From Campylobacteraceae bacterium (lineage in GTDB: Bacteria; Campylobacterota; Campylobacteria; Campylobacterales; Arcobacteraceae), in contig JABSOM010000005.1 in the NCBI GenBank assembly GCA_013215945.1, positions 62,001 to 126,000 on the forward strand: a DNA stretch of 64,000 bases. The letters are read 5' to 3'. Positions within the stretch are counted from its first letter, which is position 1; each line of letters opens with the position of its first letter. Of the stretch, positions 52,810 to 61,760 are shown piece after piece. Position numbers and translations under genes: made by a program. The notes under the pieces are model-generated. The model was given only the letters and a program-made list of their open reading frames with translations, was not told the origin of the DNA and did no database searches.

Positions 52810-53762
52810 AAACAAATTTGTTTATATTTTGTATTATTTTAATATTTTTTTCACCTTTTATAGGTGAAATTAGCATGGTCTTTGAAGATATTTTTAAAAC
52901 TTCAAGTGTGACGTATAAAGTTTTTTGGGAGTTACGTATTCCACGTGTTATTTTAGCTTTTTTCATAGGAGGTATTTTGGCATTATCTGGTTTGATTTTT
53001 CAAATCATTTTTAAAAATGCACTTATTACTCCTTATACTCTTGGAATTGCAAGTGGAACAACTTTATTTACGGCTATTTCTATTTTGTTTTTTCCTTTTG
53101 TTCCTTTATATATTCCAGGTATTTTCGGTTCTTTTTTTACTATTATGGTTTTATATTTTATTTCAAGAAAAATGAGTGAAAGAGAAATTAGTGTTTCTAC
53201 GAATTCTATTTTATTAATCGGAATTGCTTTGTCTTATTTTTATTCTTCTGCTTTAATGCTGGTATTTTATATGAGTAATTTAGAAGAAAATTATTCTATT
53301 ATCCGTTTTACTCTTGGTAGTTTAGATACGATTGGATATAAAAACGTAAGTATTATTGCTCTCGTAGCCAGCTTGTTTTATATGGGAATTTATAAATACA
53401 AAAATAAAATAAAGCTTTTACTTCTTTCAAATGATACGGCTTTTTTAAAAGGTCTTGATGTTCATAAAACTAATTTATTTTTATTGGTTTTGATCTCTTT
53501 ATGTGTGGGAATCTCTATCTCTTTTGTAGGCCCTATTGGTTTTATAGGTTTGATTATTCCTCATGTCATGAAATTATTGTATAAACAAAGTGCGGATAAA
53601 TTAATTTTCCCTGTTTTCTTTTTTGGGGGTGTGTTTTTGGTTTTTGCAGATTTGATTTCCCGAAATTTAAATACGGCATCTACGTTACCAATTGGCGTTG
53701 TAACTGCTTTTATAGGCGCTCCATTTTTTGTGTATTTGCTTATTAAAAGGAATAAAAACTAA
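52806..53762 (+). CDS. btuC: ABC transporter permease (BtuC-like, FecCD family)
   Basis: The 318-residue permease has about nine or ten helices and the FecCD family segments ELRIPRVILAFFIGGILALSGLIFQ and VGPIGFIGLIIPHVMKLL. It moves corrinoid across the inner membrane with BtuD. Overlaps btuD by 4 bases and cobB by one (TAATG), so the order is receptor-BtuF-BtuD-BtuC-CobB. Confidence 0.85.
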   Translation: MKTNLFIFCIILIFFSPFIGEISMVFEDIFKTSSVTYKVFWELRIPRVILAFFIGGILALSGLIFQIIFKNALITPYTLGIASGTTLFTAISILFFPFVPLYIPGIFGSFFTIMVLYFISRKMSEREISVSTNSILLIGIALSYFYSSALMLVFYMSNLEENYSIIRFTLGSLDTIGYKNVSIIALVASLFYMGIYKYKNKIKLLLLSNDTAFLKGLDVHKTNLFLLVLISLCVGISISFVGPIGFIGLIIPHVMKLLYKQSADKLIFPVFFFGGVFLVFADLISRNLNTASTLPIGVVTAFIGAPFFVYLLIKRNKN

Positions 53763-55027
53763 TGCATGCTCTTTGTATTTCTGCTTGTGCTTCCAATCAA
53801 GGAAAAACGATATTAAGTACTGCTTTGTTGTACCACTACAAAAATAAGGTACGTCCTTTTAAAATTGGTCCTGATTTTATTGACCCTTTATTTCATGAAA
53901 AAATATCAAAAGAAAAAAGCATAAATTTAGATACTCATATTATGAACCAAAACCAAGTTAAGTGGATGTTTGATAAATATGCAAATAAAGATTTTAATAT
54001 TCTAGAAGGGGTTATGGGGTTTTATGATGGTATGGATAAAAATGCTTCTGCTTATGATGTATCTTCTTTACTTAAAATACCAAGCCTAATTATTTTAGAT
54101 GCCAGTGCATCTTATATAACACTAGCAGCTGTTCTGCAGGGTTTATGTAACTTTAGAGATGATAATACTATAAAAGCTGTTGTTTTTAATAAAGTGGCTT
54201 CACAATCTCATTATGATTTGATTCTTACTTGCATAGAGAAAGAATGTCCCAATATTGTTTCTCTTGGTTTTATTAAAAAAGATTTGGATGTACTTGATTC
54301 TGTTCATTTGGGTTTGAATTTGCATGAAAATAATTATGAAGCATTGGAAAAAATATCCAAAGAGGTATTAAAACATATAAATTTAGAAAAACTAGAAAAA
54401 ATTTCTGTTTATAAAAAAGCAGCTACTATAGCTTATCCATTTATTAAACAAAAAAAAGTGCTAAAGTCTATAGCTATTGTAAATGATGATAATTTTTGTT
54501 TTTTATATCATGACAATGTTGTATTTTTAAAAGAAGTATTTCAAAACGTATATTTTGTCTCTGCTATTAAAGATGAAATAATTCCTGATGTAGATGTTGT
54601 TTATATTCCAGGTGGTTATGTTGAAACAAAAGTGGCCTACGATAAAATAAAAGATTCTAATAATTTTAGGAAGTCTTTAATCAAACATGGAAAAAATAAA
54701 GCTATTTATGCTGAATGTGCGGGTTTATTGTATTTAGGGAAAAATGTGGATGATAAAAAAATGTCTGCTTTACTTCCTTTAGAATTTACTCTTCTTAAAA
54801 AAGCAGCAAGAATGGGATATTATAAAAATGACTTAAATATCACAGGACATGCTTTTCATTACACCCAAGTGAAAAATGAAATAAAAGGTGAATATACCTT
54901 ATATAAATCATCTTCTTCAAAAGCTACTTACGCTGCTTTTAAACATAACAAGGTTTTTGGAACCTACTTACATACAATGTTTAGAAACAACTTTCATCTT
55001 ATAAAGAGAGAGTTTAGTATAGAATAA
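53762..55027 (+). CDS. cobB: Cobyrinic acid a,c-diamide synthase
   Basis: The enzyme (CobB, also CbiA) adds amide groups to the a and c carboxylates of cobyrinic acid using ATP and glutamine. The 421-residue protein has an N-terminal ATP-binding part with the modified P-loop ACASNQGKTILSTALL and a C-terminal class I glutamine amidotransferase with Cys near residue 319 (YAECAGLL) and His near 401 (YLHTMF). Length is slightly below the usual 430-460. It is the last gene of the uptake operon. No other corrin-synthesis genes are in the window, which suggests salvage of imported corrinoid or that the other genes are elsewhere. Confidence 0.82.
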   Translation: MHALCISACASNQGKTILSTALLYHYKNKVRPFKIGPDFIDPLFHEKISKEKSINLDTHIMNQNQVKWMFDKYANKDFNILEGVMGFYDGMDKNASAYDVSSLLKIPSLIILDASASYITLAAVLQGLCNFRDDNTIKAVVFNKVASQSHYDLILTCIEKECPNIVSLGFIKKDLDVLDSVHLGLNLHENNYEALEKISKEVLKHINLEKLEKISVYKKAATIAYPFIKQKKVLKSIAIVNDDNFCFLYHDNVVFLKEVFQNVYFVSAIKDEIIPDVDVVYIPGGYVETKVAYDKIKDSNNFRKSLIKHGKNKAIYAECAGLLYLGKNVDDKKMSALLPLEFTLLKKAARMGYYKNDLNITGHAFHYTQVKNEIKGEYTLYKSSSSKATYAAFKHNKVFGTYLHTMFRNNFHLIKREFSIE

Positions 55028-55043
55028 TACTTAGCGCAGATAA

Positions 55044-55238
55044 TTATTTTGGGTTTAAGAGGGCTTTTATTTTTTTAGGTAGATGGGCAAAAACCAATTG
55101 TTCGTTTTTTTGTAAAACACCATTTTCTTTTACTTCTAATTCTACACACATTTTATCTTTTCTAAATGTTAGAATTTTATATTCTTTTGTTTCTTTTGTA
55201 AAACAAATATTTTTATTTATTAAATTTATTATTTTCAT
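55044..55238 (-). CDS. Small basic protein of unknown function
   Basis: The 64-residue product starts MKIINLINKNICFTKETKEY and includes charged segments, with no signal peptide and no recognised domain. TATAAT (55244-55249 on the minus strand) ends five bases before the ATG and no ribosome site is seen, so the message would be leaderless. It is convergent with cobB, 16 bases between stops. Confidence 0.55.
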   Translation of the reverse strand: MKIINLINKNICFTKETKEYKILTFRKDKMCVELEVKENGVLQKNEQLVFAHLPKKIKALLNPK

Positions 55239-55243
55239 AAGAA

Positions 55244-55249
55244 ATTATA
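55244..55249 (-). promoter_or_regulatory. TATAAT five bases before a small-protein start
   Basis: Minus-strand TATAAT ends 5 bases before ATG 55238, the same distance as at comEC. Start of transcription would fall at the ATG. Confidence 0.4.
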
Positions 55250-55333
55250 ATCAAATAGTCTTATTTTTTGTTTACTTTAAACTTTAAGTGATAAAATTAT
55301 TCAGATTATAATTTACAATATAAAGGTTAAAGA

Positions 55334-56353
55334 ATGACACACAGATATATTGGAAAAACAGGACTACGAGTTAGTCCTATTTGTTTAGGAACTATGACCT
55401 TTGGTTCATGGACTTCTAAAAAAGAAGCTTTTAAAATAATGGATAAAGCCTATGATGAGGGTATTAATTTTTTTGATACTGCAGAACTATACCCTGTACC
55501 TCCCAAAGCAGAAATGCAAGGCGTAACAGAAGAAATTGTAGGAGAGTGGTTAAAAACAAAACCCAGAGATTCTATTATTTTAGCATCAAAAGTAGCAGGA
55601 GCAGCTTCAGGATGGTTTGTTCCACCTACAAGACATGGTCTTACTGCCATTGATTCTTTTCATATTAAAAAAGGTATTGAAACATCTCTAAAAAAACTTG
55701 ATACTCCTTATTTAGATTTATATTATATGCATTGGCCTGATGCTATTGTGCCTATTGAAGAGAGCTTAAAAGCCTTTGATGCTTTAGTAAAAGAAGGAAA
55801 AGTTAGATACATAGCTTCTTCAAATGATACAGCTTATGGTTTAAGCAAAGCCACTGAAACATCAAAACACAGAAATTTAGCACGTTTTGAAGGGATTCAA
55901 AATAATTTTTCTTTGGTTAATCCACGTGCATTAGATGAAATAGCTGAAGTTTGTAAAAAAGAACAAATTTCACTTCTTCCTTATTCTCCCATGGGTGGAG
56001 GAATGTTAAGTGGAAAGTATAATAATGGATTATATTCAAAAGATTCTAGGTTTGGTGAATATTTAGCAAATAAAAACCCTCGTGTTCAGGAGATGGCTAA
56101 ACGTTTTGTAAATGAGAAGTCTATCGCTGCTTGTAAAGAATATGTTATTTTAGCAAAAGAGCTTGGAATCTCGCCTGTTACATTAGCTATTGCTTGGTCA
56201 AAAAACTTTGATTTTGTAGCTTCTACTATTATAGGTGCAAGAAGGATTGAGCAATTAGATGAATCCTTAGCAGCCATGAGTTTGGAACTTTCGGCTGAAA
56301 CTATGGCTAAAATTGCAACAATACAAAATAAAATTATGTACCCCCTAGGTTAA
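55334..56353 (+). CDS. Aldo/keto reductase (YhdN/Tas-like)
   Basis: The 339-residue protein is a TIM-barrel NADPH enzyme that reduces aldehydes and ketones. Motifs are MTFGSWTSKKEAFKIMDKA, NFFDTAELYP (catalytic Asp and Tyr), LYYMHWPDA with the His, and SPMGGGMLSGKY near the cofactor. Length fits the Tas/YajO group. The substrate is unknown. AAAGGTTAAAG precedes the ATG. It is monocistronic; 399 bases follow before the next gene. Confidence 0.88.
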   Translation: MTHRYIGKTGLRVSPICLGTMTFGSWTSKKEAFKIMDKAYDEGINFFDTAELYPVPPKAEMQGVTEEIVGEWLKTKPRDSIILASKVAGAASGWFVPPTRHGLTAIDSFHIKKGIETSLKKLDTPYLDLYYMHWPDAIVPIEESLKAFDALVKEGKVRYIASSNDTAYGLSKATETSKHRNLARFEGIQNNFSLVNPRALDEIAEVCKKEQISLLPYSPMGGGMLSGKYNNGLYSKDSRFGEYLANKNPRVQEMAKRFVNEKSIAACKEYVILAKELGISPVTLAIAWSKNFDFVASTIIGARRIEQLDESLAAMSLELSAETMAKIATIQNKIMYPLG

Positions 56354-56751
56354 AATTTTTAAAAGTGAATCTATAAACAAAAAATAATAACTTAAAAAAT
56401 AAGAAGTAATCAAAGCATATAGAGAAAAATAAGGTAAATTTTAGGAATTAATCTGAAATGCTACCTTTATGCTATTTTTACTTGTTACACTTATTTGTCA
56501 ACGGATAATTAAAGGATTGACCAAAAACTTACGAAACAAAAATTTTAGAATATTTTATGTGTCATTATTTTGTTTCAACAACGAATTTTTGAATATTTTG
56601 GCTGGTATTCAAATCTTCATTCCCTACTAAACTCTTAATTATAAACAAAAATCATTTTTTATTTATTGTTACTTATTCACTTATGTATATTTCATAGCTA
56701 TTTCTAAAGATGTTTTAAGTATTATAACTCTTAGAAAAACAAGGATAATAT
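56354..56751. other. 398-base intergenic region
   Basis: No clear gene or RNA. It is very AT-rich with many stops in all frames. Near its end there are AT-rich -10 candidates (for example TATAAC at 56723-56728) and AAGGATAAT, which serves the 46-codon gene. I see no strong repeat, terminator or relic. Confidence 0.5.
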
Positions 56752-56892
56752 ATGATAACAAGAGTGTTTTTAACGAAAGAACAATACGATAAAGAAGTAA
56801 AAAAAGGCGATATGCCTCATAAAACATACGAAGAATATTTAAAAGCAGCTAATGAACTATTTGATGAATTAGATTTAGATACTGAAGATTAA
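56752..56892 (+). CDS. Small acidic protein, 46 residues
   Basis: ATG 56752 has AAGGA six bases upstream, and the frame ends at TAA 56890-56892. The product (begins MITRVFLTKEQYDKEVKKGD, ends LDLDTED) is acidic and helical, with no signal peptide or known motif. It lies 48 bases before an SDR gene in the same direction and may start that operon. Function is unknown. Confidence 0.6.
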   Translation: MITRVFLTKEQYDKEVKKGDMPHKTYEEYLKAANELFDELDLDTED

Positions 56893-56940
56893 AATATAAC
56901 ATAGATTATTAGGTGTACTGTATATATAAAAAGGAAAAAC

Positions 56941-57714
56941 ATGACAAATTATATTAAAAATAAAACAGCTCTAATTACAGGGGCAAGTGCAGGAATGGGA
57001 AAACAATTTGCCATAGATTTAGCAAACTTAGGACTTAACTTGGTACTTGTTGGACGTAATGAAAGTAAACTAGAAGAAGTTAAAAATGAAATAAATAAAA
57101 CTTGTGATGTGCTTATTACTTTAATTACTTTTGATGTAAGAAATAAAGAAGATGTGAATGCTTCTTTAGAAAACTTACTTAAAAATACCACTGTTGATAT
57201 TTTAATTAATAATGCAGGTTTAGCTTTAGGGTTAGACCCCTTAGATCAAGGTGATTTAGATCAATGGGAAAATATGATTGATACTAATATCAAGGGTTTA
57301 TTATATGTAAGTAGAGCTATTATTCCACAAATGAGAAAGCTTGAAACAGCTCATATTGTAAATATAGGTTCAGTAGCTGGAAAAATATCTTATCCTAATG
57401 GAAATGTATATTGTGCTACTAAAGCAGCTGTTCACTCACTTGGGGATTCTATGAATATTGATTTATATGGAACAAATGTTAAAGTTACCACGCTAGCACC
57501 AGGAGCTGTTAAAACAAACTTTTCAAAGGTGCGTTTTGAGGGAGATGAAGATAAGAGCGATACTGTTTATGAAGGTTTTACGCCTTTAAGTGCAGAAGAT
57601 GTCTCTTCTGTACTAATAAGTATTTTAAACACACCTAAACACGTAAATATTCAATACCTAGATTTAATGCCAACAGCACAAAGAAACCCGTATATGTTAT
57701 ACAGAGATAAATAA
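56941..57714 (+). CDS. Short-chain dehydrogenase/reductase (YdfG-like)
   Basis: The 257-residue protein has the SDR cofactor motif TGASAGMG (about 14-21), NNAGLALG, and the catalytic triad Ser-Tyr-Lys in NIGSVAGKI and YCATKAA. The C-terminal GFTPLSAEDV region resembles YdfG-type reductases of serine or 3-hydroxypropionate, but substrate is not fixed by sequence. It is 8 bases before the GGCT-like gene. AAAGGAAAAAC precedes the ATG. Confidence 0.85.
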   Translation: MTNYIKNKTALITGASAGMGKQFAIDLANLGLNLVLVGRNESKLEEVKNEINKTCDVLITLITFDVRNKEDVNASLENLLKNTTVDILINNAGLALGLDPLDQGDLDQWENMIDTNIKGLLYVSRAIIPQMRKLETAHIVNIGSVAGKISYPNGNVYCATKAAVHSLGDSMNIDLYGTNVKVTTLAPGAVKTNFSKVRFEGDEDKSDTVYEGFTPLSAEDVSSVLISILNTPKHVNIQYLDLMPTAQRNPYMLYRDK

Positions 57715-57722
57715 GGCTTAAA

Positions 57723-58151
57723 ATGGATAATTCAGAAAATAGATTAGTAGATGTATTTTTTTATGGTTTGTATATGGATGAAGAAATTCTTCTAAAAAAA
57801 GGTGTGAAAATAAGAAATCAACGAAAAGCATATGTAAAAGACTTTGTTTTAAGAGTTGGTAAAATGGCTACATTATTAAGAGCTGAACAAAAAGAAGCTC
57901 ATGGTTTAGTATATGAACTTACACATAAAGAAATTGATATTTTATACAAAGATTCTGGATTAATTGAGTATGTAGGTGAAGCCATTTTATTGCACGTTGA
58001 AAACAAAAGTATTACTGCTTTAGTATGTAACTTACTTGTTCCACCTTTAAAAGATGATAAAAATGAGCAATATGTAGAAAAACTTCTTGTTTGTATGAAT
58101 AAATATAAATTACCTTTACCAACAGAGTACCAGTTAAACAAAAAAGGCTAA
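57723..58151 (+). CDS. Gamma-glutamylcyclotransferase-fold protein
   Basis: The 142-residue protein shows the GGCT/AIG2 fold start FFYGLYMDEEIL (the YGxLM-type motif) and HGLVYELTHKEIDILYKDS. Typical members release 5-oxoproline from gamma-glutamyl compounds, with a Glu as acid; which Glu serves here is not clear. The family identity is probable, activity uncertain. It lies between two SDR genes (8 and 2 bases). Confidence 0.6.
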   Translation: MDNSENRLVDVFFYGLYMDEEILLKKGVKIRNQRKAYVKDFVLRVGKMATLLRAEQKEAHGLVYELTHKEIDILYKDSGLIEYVGEAILLHVENKSITALVCNLLVPPLKDDKNEQYVEKLLVCMNKYKLPLPTEYQLNKKG

Positions 58152-58153
58152 TT

Positions 58154-58885
58154 ATGAATAAAATTGTTTTAGTAACAGGTGGAAGTAGGGGCATTGGAGC
58201 TGCTACATCACGGCACTTAGCGCAAGAAGGGTATTGGGTTTGTATTAATTATTTGCAAAATGAAGAAGCTGCTTTGGAATTAGTAGCTCTTATTGGAAGT
58301 GAAGGCGGTGAAGCCATTGCTGTTCAAGCAGATGTTTCTATAGAAGAAGAGGTAAAACGTTTATTTGAAACGATTGATGAAATATATGGTCCCATAACAC
58401 ACTTAGTTAATAATGCAGGTATTATTATGCCTCAAGCTAAACTATTGGATATGGATGCCACAAGAATTAATAAAGTTCTTAATACAAATGTCACTTCTTG
58501 TTTTTTATGTTGCAAAGAAGCCTTAAAACGTATGAAAGAAGGATGTGCAATTGTAAATGTCTCTTCAATGGCAGCCAAACTAGGTTCTGCTAATGAATAC
58601 ATAGATTATGCTGCTTCAAAAGGTGCAATTGATAGTTTAACTATAGGTTTAGCAAAAGAAGTAGCCCACTTGAATATCAGAGTAAATGCAGTACGACCAG
58701 GACTTATTTATACCGATATTCATAAAAGTGCAGGAGAAGAAAACAGAGTCGAGCGCTTAAAAGATTCTGTTCCCTTAAAACGAGGGGGAGAACCTTACGA
58801 AGTAGCTAGTGCAATTGCTTATTTATTAAGTGAAGAAGCTTCATACAGTACAGGAATATTTATTGATGTTTCTGGTGGAAGATAA
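58154..58885 (+). CDS. Short-chain dehydrogenase/reductase (FabG-like)
   Basis: The 243-residue protein has TGGSRGIG (cofactor), LVNNAGII, and the catalytic Ser-Tyr-Lys in NVSSMAAK and YAASKGA. It looks like a 3-oxoacyl-(ACP) reductase family member, but is not in a fatty acid operon, so its substrate is probably another hydroxy or oxo compound. It starts 2 bases after the GGCT-like gene. Confidence 0.85.
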   Translation: MNKIVLVTGGSRGIGAATSRHLAQEGYWVCINYLQNEEAALELVALIGSEGGEAIAVQADVSIEEEVKRLFETIDEIYGPITHLVNNAGIIMPQAKLLDMDATRINKVLNTNVTSCFLCCKEALKRMKEGCAIVNVSSMAAKLGSANEYIDYAASKGAIDSLTIGLAKEVAHLNIRVNAVRPGLIYTDIHKSAGEENRVERLKDSVPLKRGGEPYEVASAIAYLLSEEASYSTGIFIDVSGGR

Positions 58886-58909
58886 AACTATATATCAAAG
58901 GATGAGTAT

Positions 58910-59344
58910 ATGAAAATAAGAGAAGCTAAACAAAAAGATGCAAAAATCATTGAACAAATTTTAAAATCCAATGCTTTACCTTCCGAAGATTTTGAAGCAC
59001 ACTTAAATAATTTTTATCTATATGAAGATAAAAATAAGATTGTAGGACTTGCTGGTTATGAGTTATGTGGTTCATATGCTTTGTTGCGCTCTTTTGCTGT
59101 ACTTGATGAGTACAAAGGTTTAGGCTTAGCAAGAAAATTATATGAGGCCTTAAAAAACAAAGCCAAAAAAGAAGAAATAAATAGCTTCTATTTATTAACA
59201 GAAACAGCAAGTAAATATTTTGAAAAACTTGGTTTTGAGTATTTAGATAGAGAAAAAGCTCCCCTAAGTATAGAAAATACAGAACAATTTAAATCTATTT
59301 GCCCAAATAGTGCGCAATTAATGTATCTTGATTTACTAAGATAA
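58910..59344 (+). CDS. GNAT acetyltransferase, ArsN2-like
   Basis: The 144-residue protein has an acetyl-CoA motif in EYKGLGLARKLYEAL and the C-terminal pattern REKAPLSIENTEQFKSICPNS, close to the end of ArsN2-type GNAT proteins found in arsenic resistance operons. No other arsenic gene is here, so the substrate could be an amino acid-like compound. It is the fourth enzyme of the run, 37 bases before the MmcQ/YjbR gene. Confidence 0.65.
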   Translation: MKIREAKQKDAKIIEQILKSNALPSEDFEAHLNNFYLYEDKNKIVGLAGYELCGSYALLRSFAVLDEYKGLGLARKLYEALKNKAKKEEINSFYLLTETASKYFEKLGFEYLDREKAPLSIENTEQFKSICPNSAQLMYLDLLR

Positions 59345-59381
59345 TCAATGTACGTAAATTGGCTAAAACAAAAGCTTGAAA

Positions 59382-59753
59382 ATGCTTAAAAAACTTGAAT
59401 CTTTTATCTTAAATAAAAAAGCAGTTACTCTTTCTTATCCTTTTGGGGAACAGGCAATGGTATTTAAACTTAATGGAAAAATGTTTGCCCTTATTGCTAA
59501 AAAAGAAAAGCCTTTACATCTAAGTTTAAAATGTGATCCTTTTGATGCGCTTTCTTATAGAGAAATATATGAAAGTGTTATTCCTGGCTATCATTTAAAT
59601 AAAAAACATTGGAATACTATTTATGTTAATGGAGAAGTAAAAGAAGATATACTCTTTGAGATGATAAATGATTCATATGAACTAGTACTTCAAAAGTTTT
59701 CTAAAAAAATACAAAATGAAATAGAAAATAACAAGGATAATAATGTCTTATAA
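59382..59753 (+). CDS. MmcQ/YjbR-family protein
   Basis: The 123-residue protein from ATG 59382 (TTG 59376 is possible) has PFGEQAMVFKLNGKMFALI and later GYHLNKKHWNTIYVNG and LFEMINDSYELV, the core of the YjbR/MmcQ fold, a small DNA-binding-like domain of unclear role. It overlaps the DUF711 gene by 11 bases. A 13-codon frame (59348-59389) starts just upstream and overlaps the beginning. Confidence 0.75.
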   Translation: MLKKLESFILNKKAVTLSYPFGEQAMVFKLNGKMFALIAKKEKPLHLSLKCDPFDALSYREIYESVIPGYHLNKKHWNTIYVNGEVKEDILFEMINDSYELVLQKFSKKIQNEIENNKDNNVL

Positions 59754-60972
59754 AAAAACGAAATATTGTAAAGTTAGAACGGTCACTACTTTTTTGACTT
59801 TATCTAAAGATAAAAAAACCTGGGAAAAAGAAATACAAAAAGCCTGTAATTTTTGTAAAGATTTAACAAAAAAGTTTGAAGCTAAAAATTATGAAGTACA
59901 ATCAATAAGAATAGTTACGAATGCTTTTGGGGAGTATTTAGATACTTCTTCTTTAAAAAATGCGTCAAAAGACTTGCAAAGCATTAAAGATATTATTGAT
60001 AAGATTTCTTTTGATGGTTTACGAATACGTTTTGCTATTGGGGAGGCTAAAACCTATGAAGAAATTGCTTTATTGCCCGAGCTTATAAGAGATTATGGGG
60101 ATTTATGTAATGCTTGCGTGAATGTACCATCTAATGATTTGGGTATTTTAGACAATGAATTAATTGAGCATTGTGCAATTGCTGTTAACCGCATTTCAAA
60201 AATTACGCCAAGAGGGGAAGGAAATTTTAATTTTACGGTTAATTTTAATTGTGAAGAATTTATTCCTTATTTTCCAGCGTCTTATTTTAATTCTTCTTCA
60301 AAAAACTCCTATGTTATTGGTTTAGAAACACCTGATTTATTGGTAAAAGTTCTTAAAAATCTTGCTAAAAAACATTCTCATGTTTCTCATGCAGAATTTT
60401 TTGAAGAAGCCTATGCACGAATGTGTGAAGCTTTGCAATATCATGTAGATGAATTAAAAACAATTCTTGACACAAATACCAATGATGATTTTATTTTTGC
60501 AGGACTAGATTCTTCAGCAGCTCCTTCTAAAAATTGTTCTTCAATGGTTAAGGTATATAAATTGTTAGGGGTTAAACACTTTGGAATATCTGGAAGTATT
60601 GAAGTATCTTCTTTATTAACAAAAGTTTTTAAAAGTATTAAAAATATGCCACTTTTAGGCTTTTCTGGCTTAATGTTGGCTGTTATTGAAGATGAAGGTT
60701 TAGCAAAAGATATTACAAACAAAAAATATGACATCAGATCTTTATTGGCAAATTCAGCCGTTTGTGGAATAGGGCTTGATACTGTACCTATTCCAGGAGA
60801 TACGCCTTTAGGAAAAATTTCTGCTTTAATGAGAGATACGGGAACCTTGGCTTTTAGATTAAACAAACCTTTAACCGTGCGACTTTTTCCTTATCCTACA
60901 TTAAATGCAGGGGATATGACTGCGTATGAAAGTGATGATTTATGCAATTGTGCTGTTTTAGCAGTTCCCTAA
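59743..60972 (+). CDS. DUF711-family protein
   Basis: The 409-residue protein matches the DUF711 family (segments GLDSSAAPSKNCSSMVKVYK and LANSAVCGIGLDTVPIPGD). Such proteins are found in archaea and bacteria, with unproven activity; a glycyl-radical-like fold has been seen in relatives. It contains cysteines near the C terminus (LCNCAVLAVP). It overlaps the MmcQ/YjbR gene by 11 bases and is followed by a phosphoesterase 22 bases later. Confidence 0.7.
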   Translation: MSYKKTKYCKVRTVTTFLTLSKDKKTWEKEIQKACNFCKDLTKKFEAKNYEVQSIRIVTNAFGEYLDTSSLKNASKDLQSIKDIIDKISFDGLRIRFAIGEAKTYEEIALLPELIRDYGDLCNACVNVPSNDLGILDNELIEHCAIAVNRISKITPRGEGNFNFTVNFNCEEFIPYFPASYFNSSSKNSYVIGLETPDLLVKVLKNLAKKHSHVSHAEFFEEAYARMCEALQYHVDELKTILDTNTNDDFIFAGLDSSAAPSKNCSSMVKVYKLLGVKHFGISGSIEVSSLLTKVFKSIKNMPLLGFSGLMLAVIEDEGLAKDITNKKYDIRSLLANSAVCGIGLDTVPIPGDTPLGKISALMRDTGTLAFRLNKPLTVRLFPYPTLNAGDMTAYESDDLCNCAVLAVP

Positions 60973-60994
60973 AAAAAATAAAAAGAGAAAATAA

Positions 60995-61744
60995 ATGAAA
61001 ATTGCTATTTTATCCGATATTCATTCCAATGTATTCGCACTTGAAGCAGTTCTTGCAGATGCAAAAAGTAAAAATGTTGATATTTTAATTAATTTAGGAG
61101 ATATTTTATATGGTCCTATTGCTCCCAAAGCTACGTATGAGCTTTTGAAAAAAAACAGATTTATTACAATAAGTGGCAATCAAGACAGACAAATAGTAGA
61201 AGCCTCACAAGAAGAAATAAAAGAGAATGCTACCTTAGCTTATATTTTAGAAGACTTGGGTTCTGAGGGCTTTAAATGGCTAAAGGAACTGCCTTTTGAT
61301 ACACAATTTAATGAAGATATTTACTTATGCCATGCTACTCCGAAAGATGATTTGACGTATTTGTTAGAAGATACACAAAGCGGTTATAATATTTTAAAAA
61401 ACGATAAAGAAATTTTAAAATTACTTGGAAATAACAGCTCAAAGGTTATTTTGTGTGGACATACTCATATTCCAAGAAAGATATATTTAAGCACGGGTCA
61501 GCTTATCATTAATCCAGGAAGTGTCGGTTTGCAAGCATATAAAGACGATGAGCCATGGGTTCACTGCATGCAAAGAAAAACTCCTGAAGCTTCTTATGCT
61601 ATTTTAGAGTATAAAAACAATACATATACAGCTGCTTTAATTAATGTTGTTTATAATTATTCTTTAGCAATAAACGAAGCTAAAAAAAGAAAAAGAGAAG
61701 ATTGGATGCATTATTTAAAAACGGGAAAAGAGTACTTTGTATAA
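60995..61744 (+). CDS. Metallophosphoesterase (YfcE/MJ0936-like)
   Basis: The 249-residue calcineurin-like enzyme has metal-binding motifs ILSDIHSN (Asp-x-His), NLGDILYG (Gly-Asp), SGNQDRQ (Gly-Asn), and a GHTHIPRKI with INPGSVG. It cleaves phosphodiesters or phosphate monoesters; the substrate is not known. It ends the run of small enzymes, with moeA convergent 16 bases away. Confidence 0.88.
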   Translation: MKIAILSDIHSNVFALEAVLADAKSKNVDILINLGDILYGPIAPKATYELLKKNRFITISGNQDRQIVEASQEEIKENATLAYILEDLGSEGFKWLKELPFDTQFNEDIYLCHATPKDDLTYLLEDTQSGYNILKNDKEILKLLGNNSSKVILCGHTHIPRKIYLSTGQLIINPGSVGLQAYKDDEPWVHCMQRKTPEASYAILEYKNNTYTAALINVVYNYSLAINEAKKRKREDWMHYLKTGKEYFV

Positions 61745-61760
61745 GTACTCTTAATAAAAT

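Noticed and set aside
59348-59389. 13-codon frame starting MYVNWLKQKLENA upstream of the MmcQ/YjbR gene
   Set aside because: No ribosome site and no known family; overlap with the next start could be chance. Kept only as a note in the MmcQ/YjbR entry.
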